45,816 bases of DNA from Desulfobulbaceae bacterium (GTDB lineage Bacteria > Desulfobacterota > Desulfobulbia > Desulfobulbales > Desulfocapsaceae): assembly GCA_011391225.1 (NCBI GenBank), contig JAABQY010000003.1, forward strand, positions 1-45,816. The letters run 5' to 3'. The notes below the pieces were generated by a model. That model was not told the DNA's origin. It made no database searches and worked only from the letters and a program-made list of their open reading frames with translations. The translations under genes were made by a program, and so were the position numbers. Positions 14,614 through 24,700 of the stretch are shown one piece after another (position 1 is the stretch's first letter; every line of letters starts with the position of its first letter).

Positions 14614-15918
14614 TCACGGATATAAGATGGTCGGCAACCAAAGGGTAAGAGGCGGCCAATAGGTGGCAAAGAGCAATACCATAAGCGTCACTGCCACCAG
14701 TGGCAAAGCGGCTCGCGCCACCTTCCCCAGCGGCACGCCGGAGATGCCGCAGCTGACGAAGAGGCAAATCCCCACCGGTGGAGTCAGCATACCGAGCGCT
14801 AGGTTGATGACCACTACCACCCCGAACTGAATGGGGTCGATGCCCATCTGCGGTGTCAGAACAATCAGGACCGGCACCAGCAGGATGAGGGCCGCCGTCG
14901 TCTCCATGACACAGCCAACGATCAACAGCCCGACCATAACCAGCAGCAGAAGCCCCCACGGCGGCAGGCCAAGGCCGGACATCGCCACGCCGAGTAGCTG
15001 ACTGGTCTGCTGCATGGCCACAAACCAGGTGAAGACCTTGGCCATGGCGATAATGAAAAGGATTGCCGCGGCGGTGATCTGCGAGCGGATGATCAGCTCG
15101 GGCAGGTCGCGCCAGGCAAGTTCGCGATTGATCACCATGCTGACCAAAAGGGCATAGAAAACCGCCAGCGCCGCCGCCTCGGTGACGGTAACCAGCCCAG
15201 ACAGAATGCCGCCAAGGACGATCAACGGCGCCCACAATGCCCAAAAAGCCTGACGAAACGACTGCAGAGCCAGCGTAGCAGAAAATGGCCGACGGCTGCC
15301 GTAGCCGTGATATTGCGAGAGGAAGGTAGTCACCAGCATCAGGACAAAACCAAAGAGCACACCGACCAGCAGCCCGCCGGCAAAGAGCTTAGCGATGGAA
15401 ACATTGGTGAGAAAACCAAAGATCACCATGGGGATAGAAGGCGGGATGATGATGCCTATCGCTCCTCCGGCGGCAACCACTGCAGCGGCAAAGGCCGGCG
15501 GATAGCCCTGGCGGATCATTGCCGGGATGGCTACGGCGCCGATGGCGGCAGTATCGGCGGCGGCGGAGCCGGAAATCCCGGCAAAAAACATCGAAGCGAC
15601 GATACTGGCGCAGGCCAGGCCGCCCGGCAGCCAACCAACCAGGCTGTCGGAAAAGTCGATGATCCGTCGCGAAATGCCACCCGACTCCATGATCGCCCCG
15701 GCCAGCATAAAGAGCGGCACCGCCAGCAGATCAAAAGAATCGACCCCGGCAAAAAGCAGTTGGACAATGGTCTGGCCAAGGGCCGGGGTCGGTACCGAGG
15801 GCGGAAAAACCCCAGGTGCCAGGATCAGACCAAGGGCTGGGATACCTATCGACAGCGCTATGGGCATCCCCAGGATAATGAGCAAAAAGAGCAGGGCAAA
15901 GAGCAGGAGGACGATCAT
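14614..15918 (-). CDS. dctM: TRAP transporter large permease subunit DctM (cluster 1)
   Basis: A 434-residue inner-membrane protein with about 12 hydrophobic helices, the channel-forming subunit of a TRAP uptake system driven by a sodium or proton gradient. Family signatures are MIVLLLFALLFLLIILGMPIA at the start, MFFAGISGSAAADTAAIG, GYPPAFAAAVVAAGGAIGIIIPPSIPMVI (in part), and NLALGMLTPPVG near the end. ATG-15918 overlaps the dctQ stop by four bases (ATGA), so translation is probably coupled. The frame is open for 81 further codons upstream, but that stretch is the antisense shadow of dctQ. Last gene of the dctP-dctQ-dctM set. Confidence 0.95.
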   Translation of the reverse strand: MIVLLLFALLFLLIILGMPIALSIGIPALGLILAPGVFPPSVPTPALGQTIVQLLFAGVDSFDLLAVPLFMLAGAIMESGGISRRIIDFSDSLVGWLPGGLACASIVASMFFAGISGSAAADTAAIGAVAIPAMIRQGYPPAFAAAVVAAGGAIGIIIPPSIPMVIFGFLTNVSIAKLFAGGLLVGVLFGFVLMLVTTFLSQYHGYGSRRPFSATLALQSFRQAFWALWAPLIVLGGILSGLVTVTEAAALAVFYALLVSMVINRELAWRDLPELIIRSQITAAAILFIIAMAKVFTWFVAMQQTSQLLGVAMSGLGLPPWGLLLLVMVGLLIVGCVMETTAALILLVPVLIVLTPQMGIDPIQFGVVVVINLALGMLTPPVGICLFVSCGISGVPLGKVARAALPLVAVTLMVLLFATYWPPLTLWLPTILYP

Positions 15919-16436
15919 GGCGTGTGCCGCCCTCGGCGCAGGGTCTTGCTGAGATCCGCCAAAACATGGAGTACCAGGATAAGTGCGGCGGTGGGAATCA
16001 CCGAAAAAGGCAGGGCCATGGGGATTTGCAGGGCAGTGGAGGTATGGTACCAGGCCTTGCCGGTGTACAGGGTGCCGAACCAGCAGATGACCGCAAAACA
16101 GCACAAGGTAAGCAGCTGCATGACCAGAAAAATCAGCCGCTCGATACCGGGGCTGAACCAATAACCAATCCCCGTAAGACCAATAAACCAGGCCCGTTTA
16201 TAGGCGGCGGTGGTGCCGAGAAAGGTGATAGCCACCAAGAGGTGTCGGCTCACCTCCTCCGACCAGCCGAGCGAGGCCCCGGCATAGCGGCAGAGCACCT
16301 GGGCAAAGAGGATCAGGCAGATGGCCGAACCTAAAACCAGCAGCACCTTTTCCACCACGGTGTTAATGCGCCTGCTCAACTGCTCGATGGCCGAGGGCCG
16401 GGAGGCGGTTTGCTGTTCGCCCGTCGTGTCGGTCAC
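15915..16436 (-). CDS. dctQ: TRAP transporter small permease subunit DctQ (cluster 1)
   Basis: A 173-residue protein with four hydrophobic helices (starting near residues 30, 65, 100 and 145) and the DctQ signature VLCRYAGASLGWSEEVSRHLLVAITFLG. It partners DctM in the membrane. The start is GTG-16436, whose last two bases and the next A overlap the dctP stop (GTGA). It also overlaps dctM by four bases. The tight overlaps at both ends show one operon. Confidence 0.92.
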   Translation of the reverse strand: MTDTTGEQQTASRPSAIEQLSRRINTVVEKVLLVLGSAICLILFAQVLCRYAGASLGWSEEVSRHLLVAITFLGTTAAYKRAWFIGLTGIGYWFSPGIERLIFLVMQLLTLCCFAVICWFGTLYTGKAWYHTSTALQIPMALPFSVIPTAALILVLHVLADLSKTLRRGRHTP

Positions 16437-17407
16437 TGCACCGCCTGGCGGATCTGCTCGACGATCTTCTTGGCATCGCCACTGAGGGAATCGACAACTG
16501 GGGCCGTTGCCTTTCTAAAAGCCAGGGTGTCGGGAGCATCCTCAACCTGCATGCCGGCAACGCGCAGTTCCGCCAGTTGCTTGTCCTCGTTGTCGCGGAT
16601 AAAGGCCCGCCCTTTAAGCGATGCGGCGCGGGCGGCGTCGATAAACACCTTGCGGTCAGTTTCCGGCAAAGTATCAATAAAAGTTTTATTGGCGAGAAAG
16701 ACCAGTGCCGAATAGACGTGGCGCGAAAGCGTCAGATATTTCTGCCCGGCCTCAATGAGTTTGGCGGCATGGATGATCGCCACCGGGTTCTCCTGCCCGT
16801 CGATGACTCCCTGCTGCAAGGCGGTGAAGATCGGCCATGCCATGGGTGTCGGGTTGGCGCCGATGGCCCGCCAGATGGCGAGATGCGTCGGGGCCTCCAT
16901 GGTACGGATCTTCATGCCGGCAAGATCCGCAGGAGACCTGACCGGACGTTTGGAGTTGGTGACGTTGCGAAAGCCGTTATCAAGAAAATGCAGGGCAAAA
17001 AAGCCTTGCTTGGCAAGTCGTGCCGCCAGGTCCTGACCGATAGGGCCATCTAAAACCTTGTCGGCGGCGGCATAGGAGGGAAAGAGGAAGGGCATTTCCA
17101 AGGCCTTGATTTCCGGGACAAAGGCCTCAATCGGTCCGGTGGTGCACACCGACATTTGCGTGGTGCCGAGCTGCACCTGCTGCAGAACCTGGGTCTCGCT
17201 GCCCAAGGCCCCGGAATGATGGACGACGATTTCGTACTTGCCGGGCAAGGCTTTTTCCACGTCCTCCTTGAACGAGGTGGCCGCCTGGACGTGCACGAAG
17301 GTGGGATTGGTGACAATGCCGATATTGACGACGGTTTTAGCCGAAGCCACACCAAATGACAGGGCCAAGTAAGCGGTAAGGGCATAAACTGTATGTCGCA
17401 AAAGCAT
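16433..17407 (-). CDS. dctP: TRAP transporter substrate-binding protein DctP (cluster 1)
   Basis: A 324-residue periplasmic binding protein. A signal peptide covers about residues 1-25 (MLLRHTVYALTAYLALSFGVASA). DctP signatures include HHSGALGSETQVLQQVQLGT, the ligand-binding arginine region LAGMKIRTMEAPTHLAIWRA, and the FTALQQGVIDGQENP helix. The ligand is usually a carboxylate, but cannot be told from sequence alone. An excellent ribosome-binding site, GAGGAGG, precedes ATG-17407. The frame extends 136 codons upstream without homology. The selenoprotein and HAD hydrolase genes lie upstream on the same strand, 504 bases away, which hints at related substrates. Confidence 0.94.
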   Translation of the reverse strand: MLLRHTVYALTAYLALSFGVASAKTVVNIGIVTNPTFVHVQAATSFKEDVEKALPGKYEIVVHHSGALGSETQVLQQVQLGTTQMSVCTTGPIEAFVPEIKALEMPFLFPSYAAADKVLDGPIGQDLAARLAKQGFFALHFLDNGFRNVTNSKRPVRSPADLAGMKIRTMEAPTHLAIWRAIGANPTPMAWPIFTALQQGVIDGQENPVAIIHAAKLIEAGQKYLTLSRHVYSALVFLANKTFIDTLPETDRKVFIDAARAASLKGRAFIRDNEDKQLAELRVAGMQVEDAPDTLAFRKATAPVVDSLSGDAKKIVEQIRQAVQ

Positions 17408-17911
17408 CCGGTACCTCCTCAGTAAAAGTTGATAACGATCATCTGGGCCGGGAACCCACCCGGAACAGTTCAATAACACTATCTTTTTCTCTTCTATTTG
17501 GCAACTTTTATCTAAATAGCGGTAAATAGGCGGACACCATACGTATTTTGATCTTGAATGGATCAACAAATTGGCGGGGCCATAGATCGGCGCCATGGAA
17601 GACACCATCTTCACTGGCTGGATAAGTCGGGCTATGTATGGCACAATTCGAGCCGTACTGACTTCGGAATGCAGCAAATTCATGTCTGGTCGCATGATCA
17701 ATGCTGACCATAGAAGAGAAGAAAAAGGTCTGAAGATAGCAGGTTGAAAAGAGAAATCACAGGTAGGTCCTGAATCAAGGCCAGGAAGCTTAAAGGGGGG
17801 CTTCCGTTCGGGCACTACTTACGATCTGAAAATGTATTACGAGAAAATAGGCAACTGCGATTTTTGAGAGAAGTACAGTTGATTCAAGCCTTTTTACCGG
17901 TCGTTTGTCTT
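17408..17911. other. Intergenic region between dctP and the selenoprotein gene
   Basis: This 504-base stretch holds no convincing gene. A 67-codon frame on the reverse strand (17508-17711) and a 50-codon frame on the forward strand (17595-17747) are open, but they overlap each other and have no recognisable family or ribosome-binding site. The region must contain the promoter for the TRAP operon if that is transcribed separately. Confidence 0.5.
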
Positions 17912-19138
17912 TCATTCATCAAACCGGTGCATCTGGTTCCTGGGGATCAGGAGAAGCTTGCCTGCAAGACGCATGTCTTTCGCCTCCCTTTTCAAGCAGC
18001 CCTTGCGAACCTCATTGATCACCCGGGCCGCGCAGGTTTCCCCCCAGAACCAGTCGGCAAGAGCCCTGGGTTTGGTCGATTGCCCCGGTTGCGCCGAGAC
18101 AGCTTCGAAGTAATAGGTCCGGAGGTCTTCAGCGGCAGCGCGCAGCACATCGGAGATCCTTTGGCCATGCACTTCCGGTTGGTCAAGAGTGTTGGTAATG
18201 AAATCTGTAAAGAGTCCGGCAATCTCCAGTAGATCAAGTCCGCTTATCCCGACGGTAGATCGGGCTGTTTTTTCGCAGGAGATAGCGTGCCAGGTTTTTA
18301 TGGTAGCCGCTTCGGTCCGGAAATTTTGTAAGAGGAGTTTCTGACCATCGATTTCAAGTGCTGGAGGGGCGAAAAAATTGACCGGACAGGCCACAGGGCT
18401 TGTCTCGGCATCATCCCCTTCCGCATCATGGGGGTAGTCTTCCAGCACCGGGCCGGATGGGCGTTCAAGCAGGTGCAGAGCCTGCATTAACACATCTCTT
18501 TGAAATTGCGGATTGTTCGGAGTTCCGAAGGGGCGCCCTAAAGGGAAAGAGACCCAAAGGGCTCGTGGCGGTATGATCATCTCACTGTGTTCCCGAATCA
18601 GGCTAATCTGGGTTGTGGCAATTCCTTCGGATTCTATAAAGTGGGAGAGCCCGCCAACGGCGCGCGTACAGTTGGGTCAGACTGGAACGAGCAGTACCGC
18701 AGTGACCTGGTCGTTTTTCAAGACCGAGCAGAGGTTCCGTGCTTCCTGCTCCATCTGTGTTGGATCGGTTGCCCCCATGAACGAATAATGGTATTCGGCG
18801 ACGCTGCCGATGAGGCCGTCCATTGCCAATTCTTTGAGCCTGTCCAAGGGAAAGACTGTGTTGAGGTCCTGCTGGAAACCGCTGCGGTCAAAATTGGTGG
18901 AAATATGGCTCATGATCAAATCGTTGGTTCTGACGTTCTGCGGTATGATCCGATAGCCACTTTCTCCGACAGCAAATGGCCGATCAGAGCGGCGATGCAA
19001 GCCTGCTGTCGAAATAAGGGCAACTCGGGCTGCAGATAATTGCATGCCCGAGACAAAAGGGGTTGATGCATAAGTCGGACAGGGAAGATCGAGGAGATGC
19101 TGCCGCTCGCTCTCCTTGTATTGTGCCAGGCGGACCAT
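17912..19138 (-). CDS. GrdB-like selenoprotein (glycine/sarcosine/betaine reductase selenoprotein B family)
   Basis: This is one 408-residue selenoprotein. Residues 1-153 end LLVPV, then UGA (18679-18677) encodes residue 154. Translation continues in the same frame as P-N-C-T-R-A-V-G-G and runs through PRALWVSFPLGRPFGTP to the TGA at 17912. The result is a UxxC redox motif (Sec154, Cys157) followed by the PRALxVxFPxGRP region known in this family. In related reductases the Sec attacks a substrate C-N or C-X bond or forms a selenide-thiol pair. The true substrate here is unknown. Standard gene callers would split it into 153- and 222-residue pieces. AGGAG precedes ATG-19138. The HAD gene ends 26 bases upstream, so the two are probably one operon. 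A cysteine-free read of the UGA as a stop is the alternative, but would discard a conserved domain. Confidence 0.88.
18654..18679 (-). promoter_or_regulatory. Sec UGA codon and candidate bacterial SECIS stem
   Basis: Immediately after the in-frame UGA (18679-18677), CCAAC (18675-18671) can pair with GTTGG (18658-18654) across a 12-base loop. Bacterial SECIS elements lie directly downstream of the UGA within the coding sequence, so the position fits. The stem is short and starts closer to the UGA than in E. coli fdhF. The exact fold needs computation. Confidence 0.45.
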
Positions 19139-19164
19139 TGTTTTCTCCTGATTTTGAGTTTTCT

Positions 19165-19869
19165 TCAGGCCGCAGATAAACGGGATGGGGATAAAGCTGT
19201 GTCACCAATTCCAGCACGTAATTGACCGATATTTTCTATAGTGATGGTCGGTTGTATTTCCCACGGATCAAAAAGAGCTTTATCTGAACGTTTCACCCAT
19301 GCCCCTCTCAACCCGGCAGAAATGGCCCCGATAACATCGAAGGGGTTTCCAGAAATTAGCCAGGCTTGTTGTCCGGTTGCCCCCGATCGCCTGAGAAAGT
19401 GCGAGTAAACGGCGGGGTTTGGTTTAAAACTTTTCATTTCATCGGTGCTGATTACATCGACAAAATAGGAAATGATCCCGGCATGTTCAAGCAGGCCGAT
19501 TACGTCATTTGCCAGGCCGTTGGAAAAAGCAAAAAGGCGAAACCCCGATGCCTGGAGTTCGGGCAGGGTTTCTTTGACATCGCTAAAAGAGGGTAAGACC
19601 TTGTATTGCGCCATGAGCCAGTCTTTTTCCTGTGAAGAGATTTCGATCCCGAGCGCCTCGCAGCAAAAATCGAGTGCATTTCTGGTACAAACAGCAAAGT
19701 GCTGGTAGTTCTGCATCAGGCCGCGGCGGAAAGAATACTCCAGCTGCTTGTCACGCCAGAGACCGGCAAATGCCACTGTCTGGGTCCCGGCAAATTTATT
19801 GAGTGCGGTGGAGATACCTGCAGTATCAATCAAGGTGCCGTACACATCAAAACCTAGGGTAACATTCAT
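19165..19869 (-). CDS. HAD superfamily hydrolase, haloacid dehalogenase type II-like
   Basis: A 234-residue cytoplasmic HAD hydrolase close to L-2-haloacid dehalogenases. Motif I is FDVYGTLID with the nucleophile Asp8, motif II is FAFSNG, motif III is the lysine in FKPNPAVYSHFL, and the type II pattern ISGNPFDVIGAISAGLRGAWV supplies the last acidic residue. The cap segment LEYSFRRGLMQNY matches the dehalogenase subfamily. A phosphatase role cannot be excluded. AGAGG lies before ATG-19869. It ends 26 bases before the selenoprotein gene on the same strand, so co-transcription is likely. Together with the TRAP system downstream, uptake and cleavage of a small substituted acid is a reasonable guess. 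Confidence 0.88.
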   Translation of the reverse strand: MNVTLGFDVYGTLIDTAGISTALNKFAGTQTVAFAGLWRDKQLEYSFRRGLMQNYQHFAVCTRNALDFCCEALGIEISSQEKDWLMAQYKVLPSFSDVKETLPELQASGFRLFAFSNGLANDVIGLLEHAGIISYFVDVISTDEMKSFKPNPAVYSHFLRRSGATGQQAWLISGNPFDVIGAISAGLRGAWVKRSDKALFDPWEIQPTITIENIGQLRAGIGDTALSPSRLSAA

Positions 19870-20023
19870 GGGGACCTCTTGTTATGCTATTTTATTTTCC
19901 CAAAAGCTATTCTAACGCCGGGTTTTTATCATAAAAAGGTGATAGGTGAGGTGATGTTGCTTTCTTCGGGTTTCCTAAAAAAGCCCTTTCAAGCAAAGAG
20001 TAAACCAATAGGATTCTTTACAA

Positions 20024-20263
20024 TTACCCCTTCAAGACTGGTTTTGCAATAATTTTGCTTGCAACGGAGGAATCGTGCAATAGACACAGCAAAACAAGAC
20101 ATTCTCCATCGAACGGTAGATAACCGTACCGGTCATTTCGATATAACTCCCCGGGCATCACATAAAAATGCCCGGTCTCGGTGAACAGTCCATCCGCCAC
20201 CAGGGCATGATGGGCTGGTAAGCGACTAGAGGGAGACTCCGAGGACCTGATCAAGGTCGCCAC
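20024..20263 (-). pseudogene. IS91-family transposase remnant
   Basis: The 424-base gap 19870-20293 contains a short reverse-strand reading frame whose middle reads PAHHALVADGLFTETGHFYV. This resembles the HPHxHALVADGLF...G.FYxLP core around the catalytic histidines of IS91-type (Y2) transposases. Only about 25 residues match. Both sides decay into unrelated sequence, and the second histidine context is altered. I take it as a relic of an insertion, seen by pattern memory rather than by search. No terminal repeats are recognisable. TTTTTAT-C-ATAAAAA (19923-19937) is the only other structure in the gap. Confidence 0.45.
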
Positions 20264-20293
20264 ATTCCAAGTATTGGCGAACTATATGGGAAA

Positions 20294-21748
20294 TTACCGA
20301 ACGTCAATATCTAGGCCGACCTGCCCCTGAATGCGGTCAAGCTCGGCAAGAGCCAATGCGTAAGCGACCTCGCTCTTGTTCTCTTGGCTGAGGGCTTGGG
20401 AATAGGCTTCCTGAGCGGTCAGAACATCGAAGGTAGTTGCCCGCCCGACATCAAATTTTGCCTGTTCGGCCTCAAGCCGTTTACCGGTGGCAAGGGTGGT
20501 TTTTTGGGTTGCCTCCATGGCTTTTTGCGCCAGTTGCACATCACGAACCGTTGTCCGAACGCTCTGCTGCACCTGCAGCCGCAGGAGCTGAGCACTGTTT
20601 TTCGCCTTGTTATGGGCGGCACCGGCCTGGCGATACAAGCCTTTCGCGGCACTGTTCTGCAGGGGCATGGAAAAGGCCAGTCCCGCCTGCCACTGGGTTT
20701 TCGGGTCATCAACGGCATCGCTCATGGAATCACCATATACATTATCCGTACCACCCTGTCCCACCAGGCCAACCAGGGCAAGGGAAGGCCTGATGTTATC
20801 AAGAGCAACCTCCTCCTGAATCTTTGCCGCCTCAATAGCAAGCTCGGCAGCCTTCACATCGGGTCTGCTGGTCAGGGCGTTATCCTCAATGAACTGCAGA
20901 TCTGGTGTCACTGGGGCAGTCGGTGGAAGGTCTGTCAGAATAATCGGTATATGCCAATCACGGCTGTTCATGAGCAGCTTCAGTTCATCCTCATGGAGGC
21001 CGATGGTACGATCGGCGAGAATAAGACTCTCCTCTCGCCGGGCGATCTCCGACTGGGGCTGATAGATATCGACCGAAGCGAGCTTGCCGGCACCGATCCT
21101 CTCCTCGGTTTCATCAAGGAGTTTTACGGCAAGTTTCAGGGACAGTTCTTTAACGGACTTATCCTGCCAGGCATAGAGTAGATTCCAATAGGCTCCCTTA
21201 ACCTTGGCCGCCAAATTAGCCGCCTCCGAGCTGACGAGAAAAGTTGCGGCAGCGAGATTTTTTTCCGAAGCCCGCATCGTGGCGGTCTGCCGGTCGATAC
21301 CAAAGCCCTGGAGCAGGGGTTGGCGTACTCCGAGACTGAGACCGGAGTTATACACCGGATCGATAAGGGTGGTTACCGGTGTGCCGGCAAATCGACTGTT
21401 TTTCCAGTTCAGGTTGACTTCGGTACCGGTGATATATTTTTTCTGAACGCCCAAGGCCCACTGGGCAGTTTTCTCCTCTTCCGAATCGCCGGGGATGACA
21501 GGCGTCCTCTCGAGGCTTTCCGCCCCACCTTCGCCCTTGGCGATAATGTCAAACTCGCCCTCGGCGGCCTCCTTGGCCCCTTCCGCCGAATTGACATCGT
21601 CCTTTTGCAGCTGCAGACCGATATTATTGGCAAGAGCCAGCTGCACCGCCTCGGCAAGGGTCAATTTGACACCACTCCCGGCCGTGACGGTGCTGGGAAA
21701 AGCAGAAAGGAGAAGCACACTGACGAAAATATATTTCAAAATACGCAT
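20294..21748 (-). CDS. TolC family outer-membrane efflux protein
   Basis: A 484-residue outer membrane channel that connects to the RND pump to export compounds across both membranes. A signal peptide covers about residues 1-23 (MRILKYIFVSVLLLSAFPST). Two OEP repeats follow: LTLAEAVQLALANN near residue 28, long helices with ASEKNLAAATFLVSSEAANL, and a second half with QAGLAFSMPLQNSAAKGLYRQA and FDVGRATTFDVLTAQEAYSQAL. Length is typical. The ATG overlaps the RND stop by one base (TAATG), so translation is probably coupled. Last gene of the tetR-MFP-RND-tolC operon. Substrates cannot be read from sequence. Confidence 0.93.
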   Translation of the reverse strand: MRILKYIFVSVLLLSAFPSTVTAGSGVKLTLAEAVQLALANNIGLQLQKDDVNSAEGAKEAAEGEFDIIAKGEGGAESLERTPVIPGDSEEEKTAQWALGVQKKYITGTEVNLNWKNSRFAGTPVTTLIDPVYNSGLSLGVRQPLLQGFGIDRQTATMRASEKNLAAATFLVSSEAANLAAKVKGAYWNLLYAWQDKSVKELSLKLAVKLLDETEERIGAGKLASVDIYQPQSEIARREESLILADRTIGLHEDELKLLMNSRDWHIPIILTDLPPTAPVTPDLQFIEDNALTSRPDVKAAELAIEAAKIQEEVALDNIRPSLALVGLVGQGGTDNVYGDSMSDAVDDPKTQWQAGLAFSMPLQNSAAKGLYRQAGAAHNKAKNSAQLLRLQVQQSVRTTVRDVQLAQKAMEATQKTTLATGKRLEAEQAKFDVGRATTFDVLTAQEAYSQALSQENKSEVAYALALAELDRIQGQVGLDIDVR

Positions 21749-24700
21749 TATTTTTCCTCGTTTGGTCTTTGCTCACCGGCCAGCAGGGCATAGGGCCGCC
21801 AGTAAAGATTCTTGATACGCTCCGCGGCCTGTTGCCTGAATTCTTCGAACCTGGCGGTCAAATAATACAGTGTCGGGACAACAATCAGCGTCAGGACAGT
21901 GGCGATTAAAAGACCAAAGATGACAACATTGGCCATCGACTTCCACCACATGCTCGATTCACTGACCCAGGCCATCGTCCAGGAATGAAAATCATAGGAA
22001 ATACCGGTGACCATGGGAATCAGCCCAAGAATGGTGGTAACGGCGGTGAGCAGCACCGGCCGCAAGCGGGTGGCACCGGCAAAAACTACCGCATCCGCGA
22101 GGTCATGGCCGCGTTCCCGCAACTTATTAATATAATCGAGGAGAACGATGGCGTTATTGACGACCACTCCGGCAAGGGAAATAACCCCGACCCCGGTCAT
22201 GATAATACCGAAGGGTGCCTGGAAAATCGCCATACCCAGGAAGGCGCCGCCCAGCGACAAAATGACCGAGGTCATGATGATAAAGGGCTGGCTCACCGAG
22301 TTGAACATCGCCACCAAAGTCAGGAAAATGAGGAGCAGGGCGACGAGAAAGGCCTTGGAAAGAAAATCCTCGGACTCCTTCTGTTCATCCTGTTCGCCGG
22401 TAAATTTCATGGTATAACCCGCCGGCAGCACAAATTTATCGACGTATTTCATGGCCTCCATCCTGACTACCGGACCGGTGGTCTTGGTCTCTTCGATATT
22501 TGCCTTGACCGTCACCACCCGTTTGTTGTTGATGCGGTTGATGTCACCGATCGAACCGGCGAAAGTGAAACTCGCCACGGTGGACAGAGGCACCATTTCT
22601 CCTGACGGGGTCGGCATCATCAGTTCATGGAGGACATCCACCACCCGACGGTCAGAATCCTTCAGCTGCAGGGTGATGTCGAAATCATCATTGCCCTGGC
22701 GAAAAGAGGAAACATTCAAGCCGTTGTAAGCACTTTTCAGGGCAAAGCCGATCATATCGGTGGTCAAGCCGAAGAGTGCCGCCTTTTGCCGGTCGACCAC
22801 CACCTGTACCGAAGGAATGCCCTCGACAAAATTATCGCGCACATCCTCAACAAAGGGCATCTCGCTGAGCACATCCTTGACCTGCCTGGCGATCTTGCCC
22901 AGCACCTCAAAGTCCGGCCCGGAAATCTCAAGATTGATCGGCGCCCCGGTCGGCGGTCCTTCCTCTTCTTTGGCGATGGTGATCTTGCCGCCCGGGATAT
23001 CCTTCACCCGTTCACGAATGGTGCTGACCGTGACATGCGTTGATTCGCTGCGATCTTCCAGTTCAAGAAAACGTACGCCGACATGGTTTGGAGTATTGGA
23101 ACTGAAGACCGAACCACCCGCCGCACTGGCCACGCCTTGGATGTAGACATCCTTAACGTTTTTCAGGTCGCTCGGGCCAAAATATTTCTCCCCTTTCGGC
23201 TTGGTGTATTCTTTTGGGGCAAGAGCCGCCAACACCGATTTTTCCAGGCCGGAAGCTTGTGTTGCAGAGCCCTTGGCGACACCGGCAATGGCCAGTTCGA
23301 CCCGTTGGATTATACGATCGATATAGTCGAGATCCGCCCCTTCCGGGGTGTCGATATTGACATAAAAGCCTTTGGGATCGATCTCCGGAAAAAATTCCAC
23401 CGGTTTTTGCAAACCGATAACCAGAAGCCAAATCTCGAACATGAGAATGAGTCCACCGAAACTGAGGCCGAGAATGGACCACGGTTTTGCCAGGCAGGCT
23501 CGCAGCGTCCGGCTATACAGGGTGGTCCAGAATCCCTTGATTTCCATGGGCTTATCAACCGCCGCCGACATTTCCTCGATGCTCATGCCGCTGTGCTCGG
23601 TGCGGCCTTTGATCTTCATAAAAATCGAGCCCAGGGCCGGATTGATGACAATCGCGACGAAGAGACTGGCAGTCAGGGTAACGATCAGAGTAATCGGCAG
23701 AAAACGCATGAATTCACCCATGATGCCGGGCCAGTAAAGCATAGGAAAAAAGGCCGCAAGGGTGGTGACGGTCGAGCCGATAACCGGCCAGGCCACCTCG
23801 CCCGTCGCCCGCATACAGGCCTGCACCTTTGTCGCCCCCTGCTGCATGAAGCGGTAACTGTTTTCGATGATGACGATGGCGTTGTCAACCAGCATGCCGA
23901 GGGCCAGCGTCAAACTGAAAAGCACGACCATGTTGAGGGTTATGCCCATCATATACAGGACGATAAAGGCAATAAACATCGAAAAAGGGATGGACAGGCT
24001 GACGAGAATAGCATTACGCATGCCCATGGACAGAAATATAACCAGCAGCACCAGCACCAGGCCGGAGTAGATATTGTTCTCAAGGTCGGCGATCATCACC
24101 TCGATATCCCTGGATTTATCAAGCACCTTGGTAATCTTGGTGCCCTGTGGCCACTTGACTTGTGCCTCCTCGATAATCTTGCCGACCTTGTCGCTGATGG
24201 CGATGATATTCTCACCGGAGCGCTTCTTCACCGACAGATTGACGGCATCCTGGCCGTTCAGTCGAGAGATACTGGTTTCTTCCTTGAAGCCGTCAATAAC
24301 CCCCGCAACATCCTTTAGATAGACCGGTTCACCCTTGTGCGTGCCAATAACCAGGCCGTAGATCTCTTCCGGGGTCTTGAATTCACCCGGCACTCGGAGT
24401 TGAAAACGGCCGTCACCAAGGCGAATGGCGCCGCCCGAGGTGTTCAGGTTCTCGCTTTTTACGGCATTTTGCAGACTGCTAATGGTCAGGCCGTAATAGC
24501 CGAGTTTTTCCGGAGCGACCTCGACCCGGATCTCCCGCGTCAGCCCGCCATTCACCTCGACCTCCATGACCCCGGAAATCGCCTCAATCTCGTCCTGCAG
24601 GTCGTCGGCGATGTCTTTGAGGCATGCCAGGCCACAGCTGCCGGAGAGCGAGAAGACAATGATCGGCATCTCCGAGAGATTGACCTCGAAAACCGACGGA

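Noticed and set aside
17508-17747. Small frames in the dctP-selenoprotein gap
   Set aside because: The two overlap on opposite strands and have no family, ribosome-binding site or codon pattern to support either.
18677-18679. Reading the TGA at 18677-18679 as a plain nonsense mutation
   Set aside because: The frame is intact on both sides and the UGA falls exactly in the UxxC redox motif of a known selenoprotein family. A random nonsense mutation would not be expected there.
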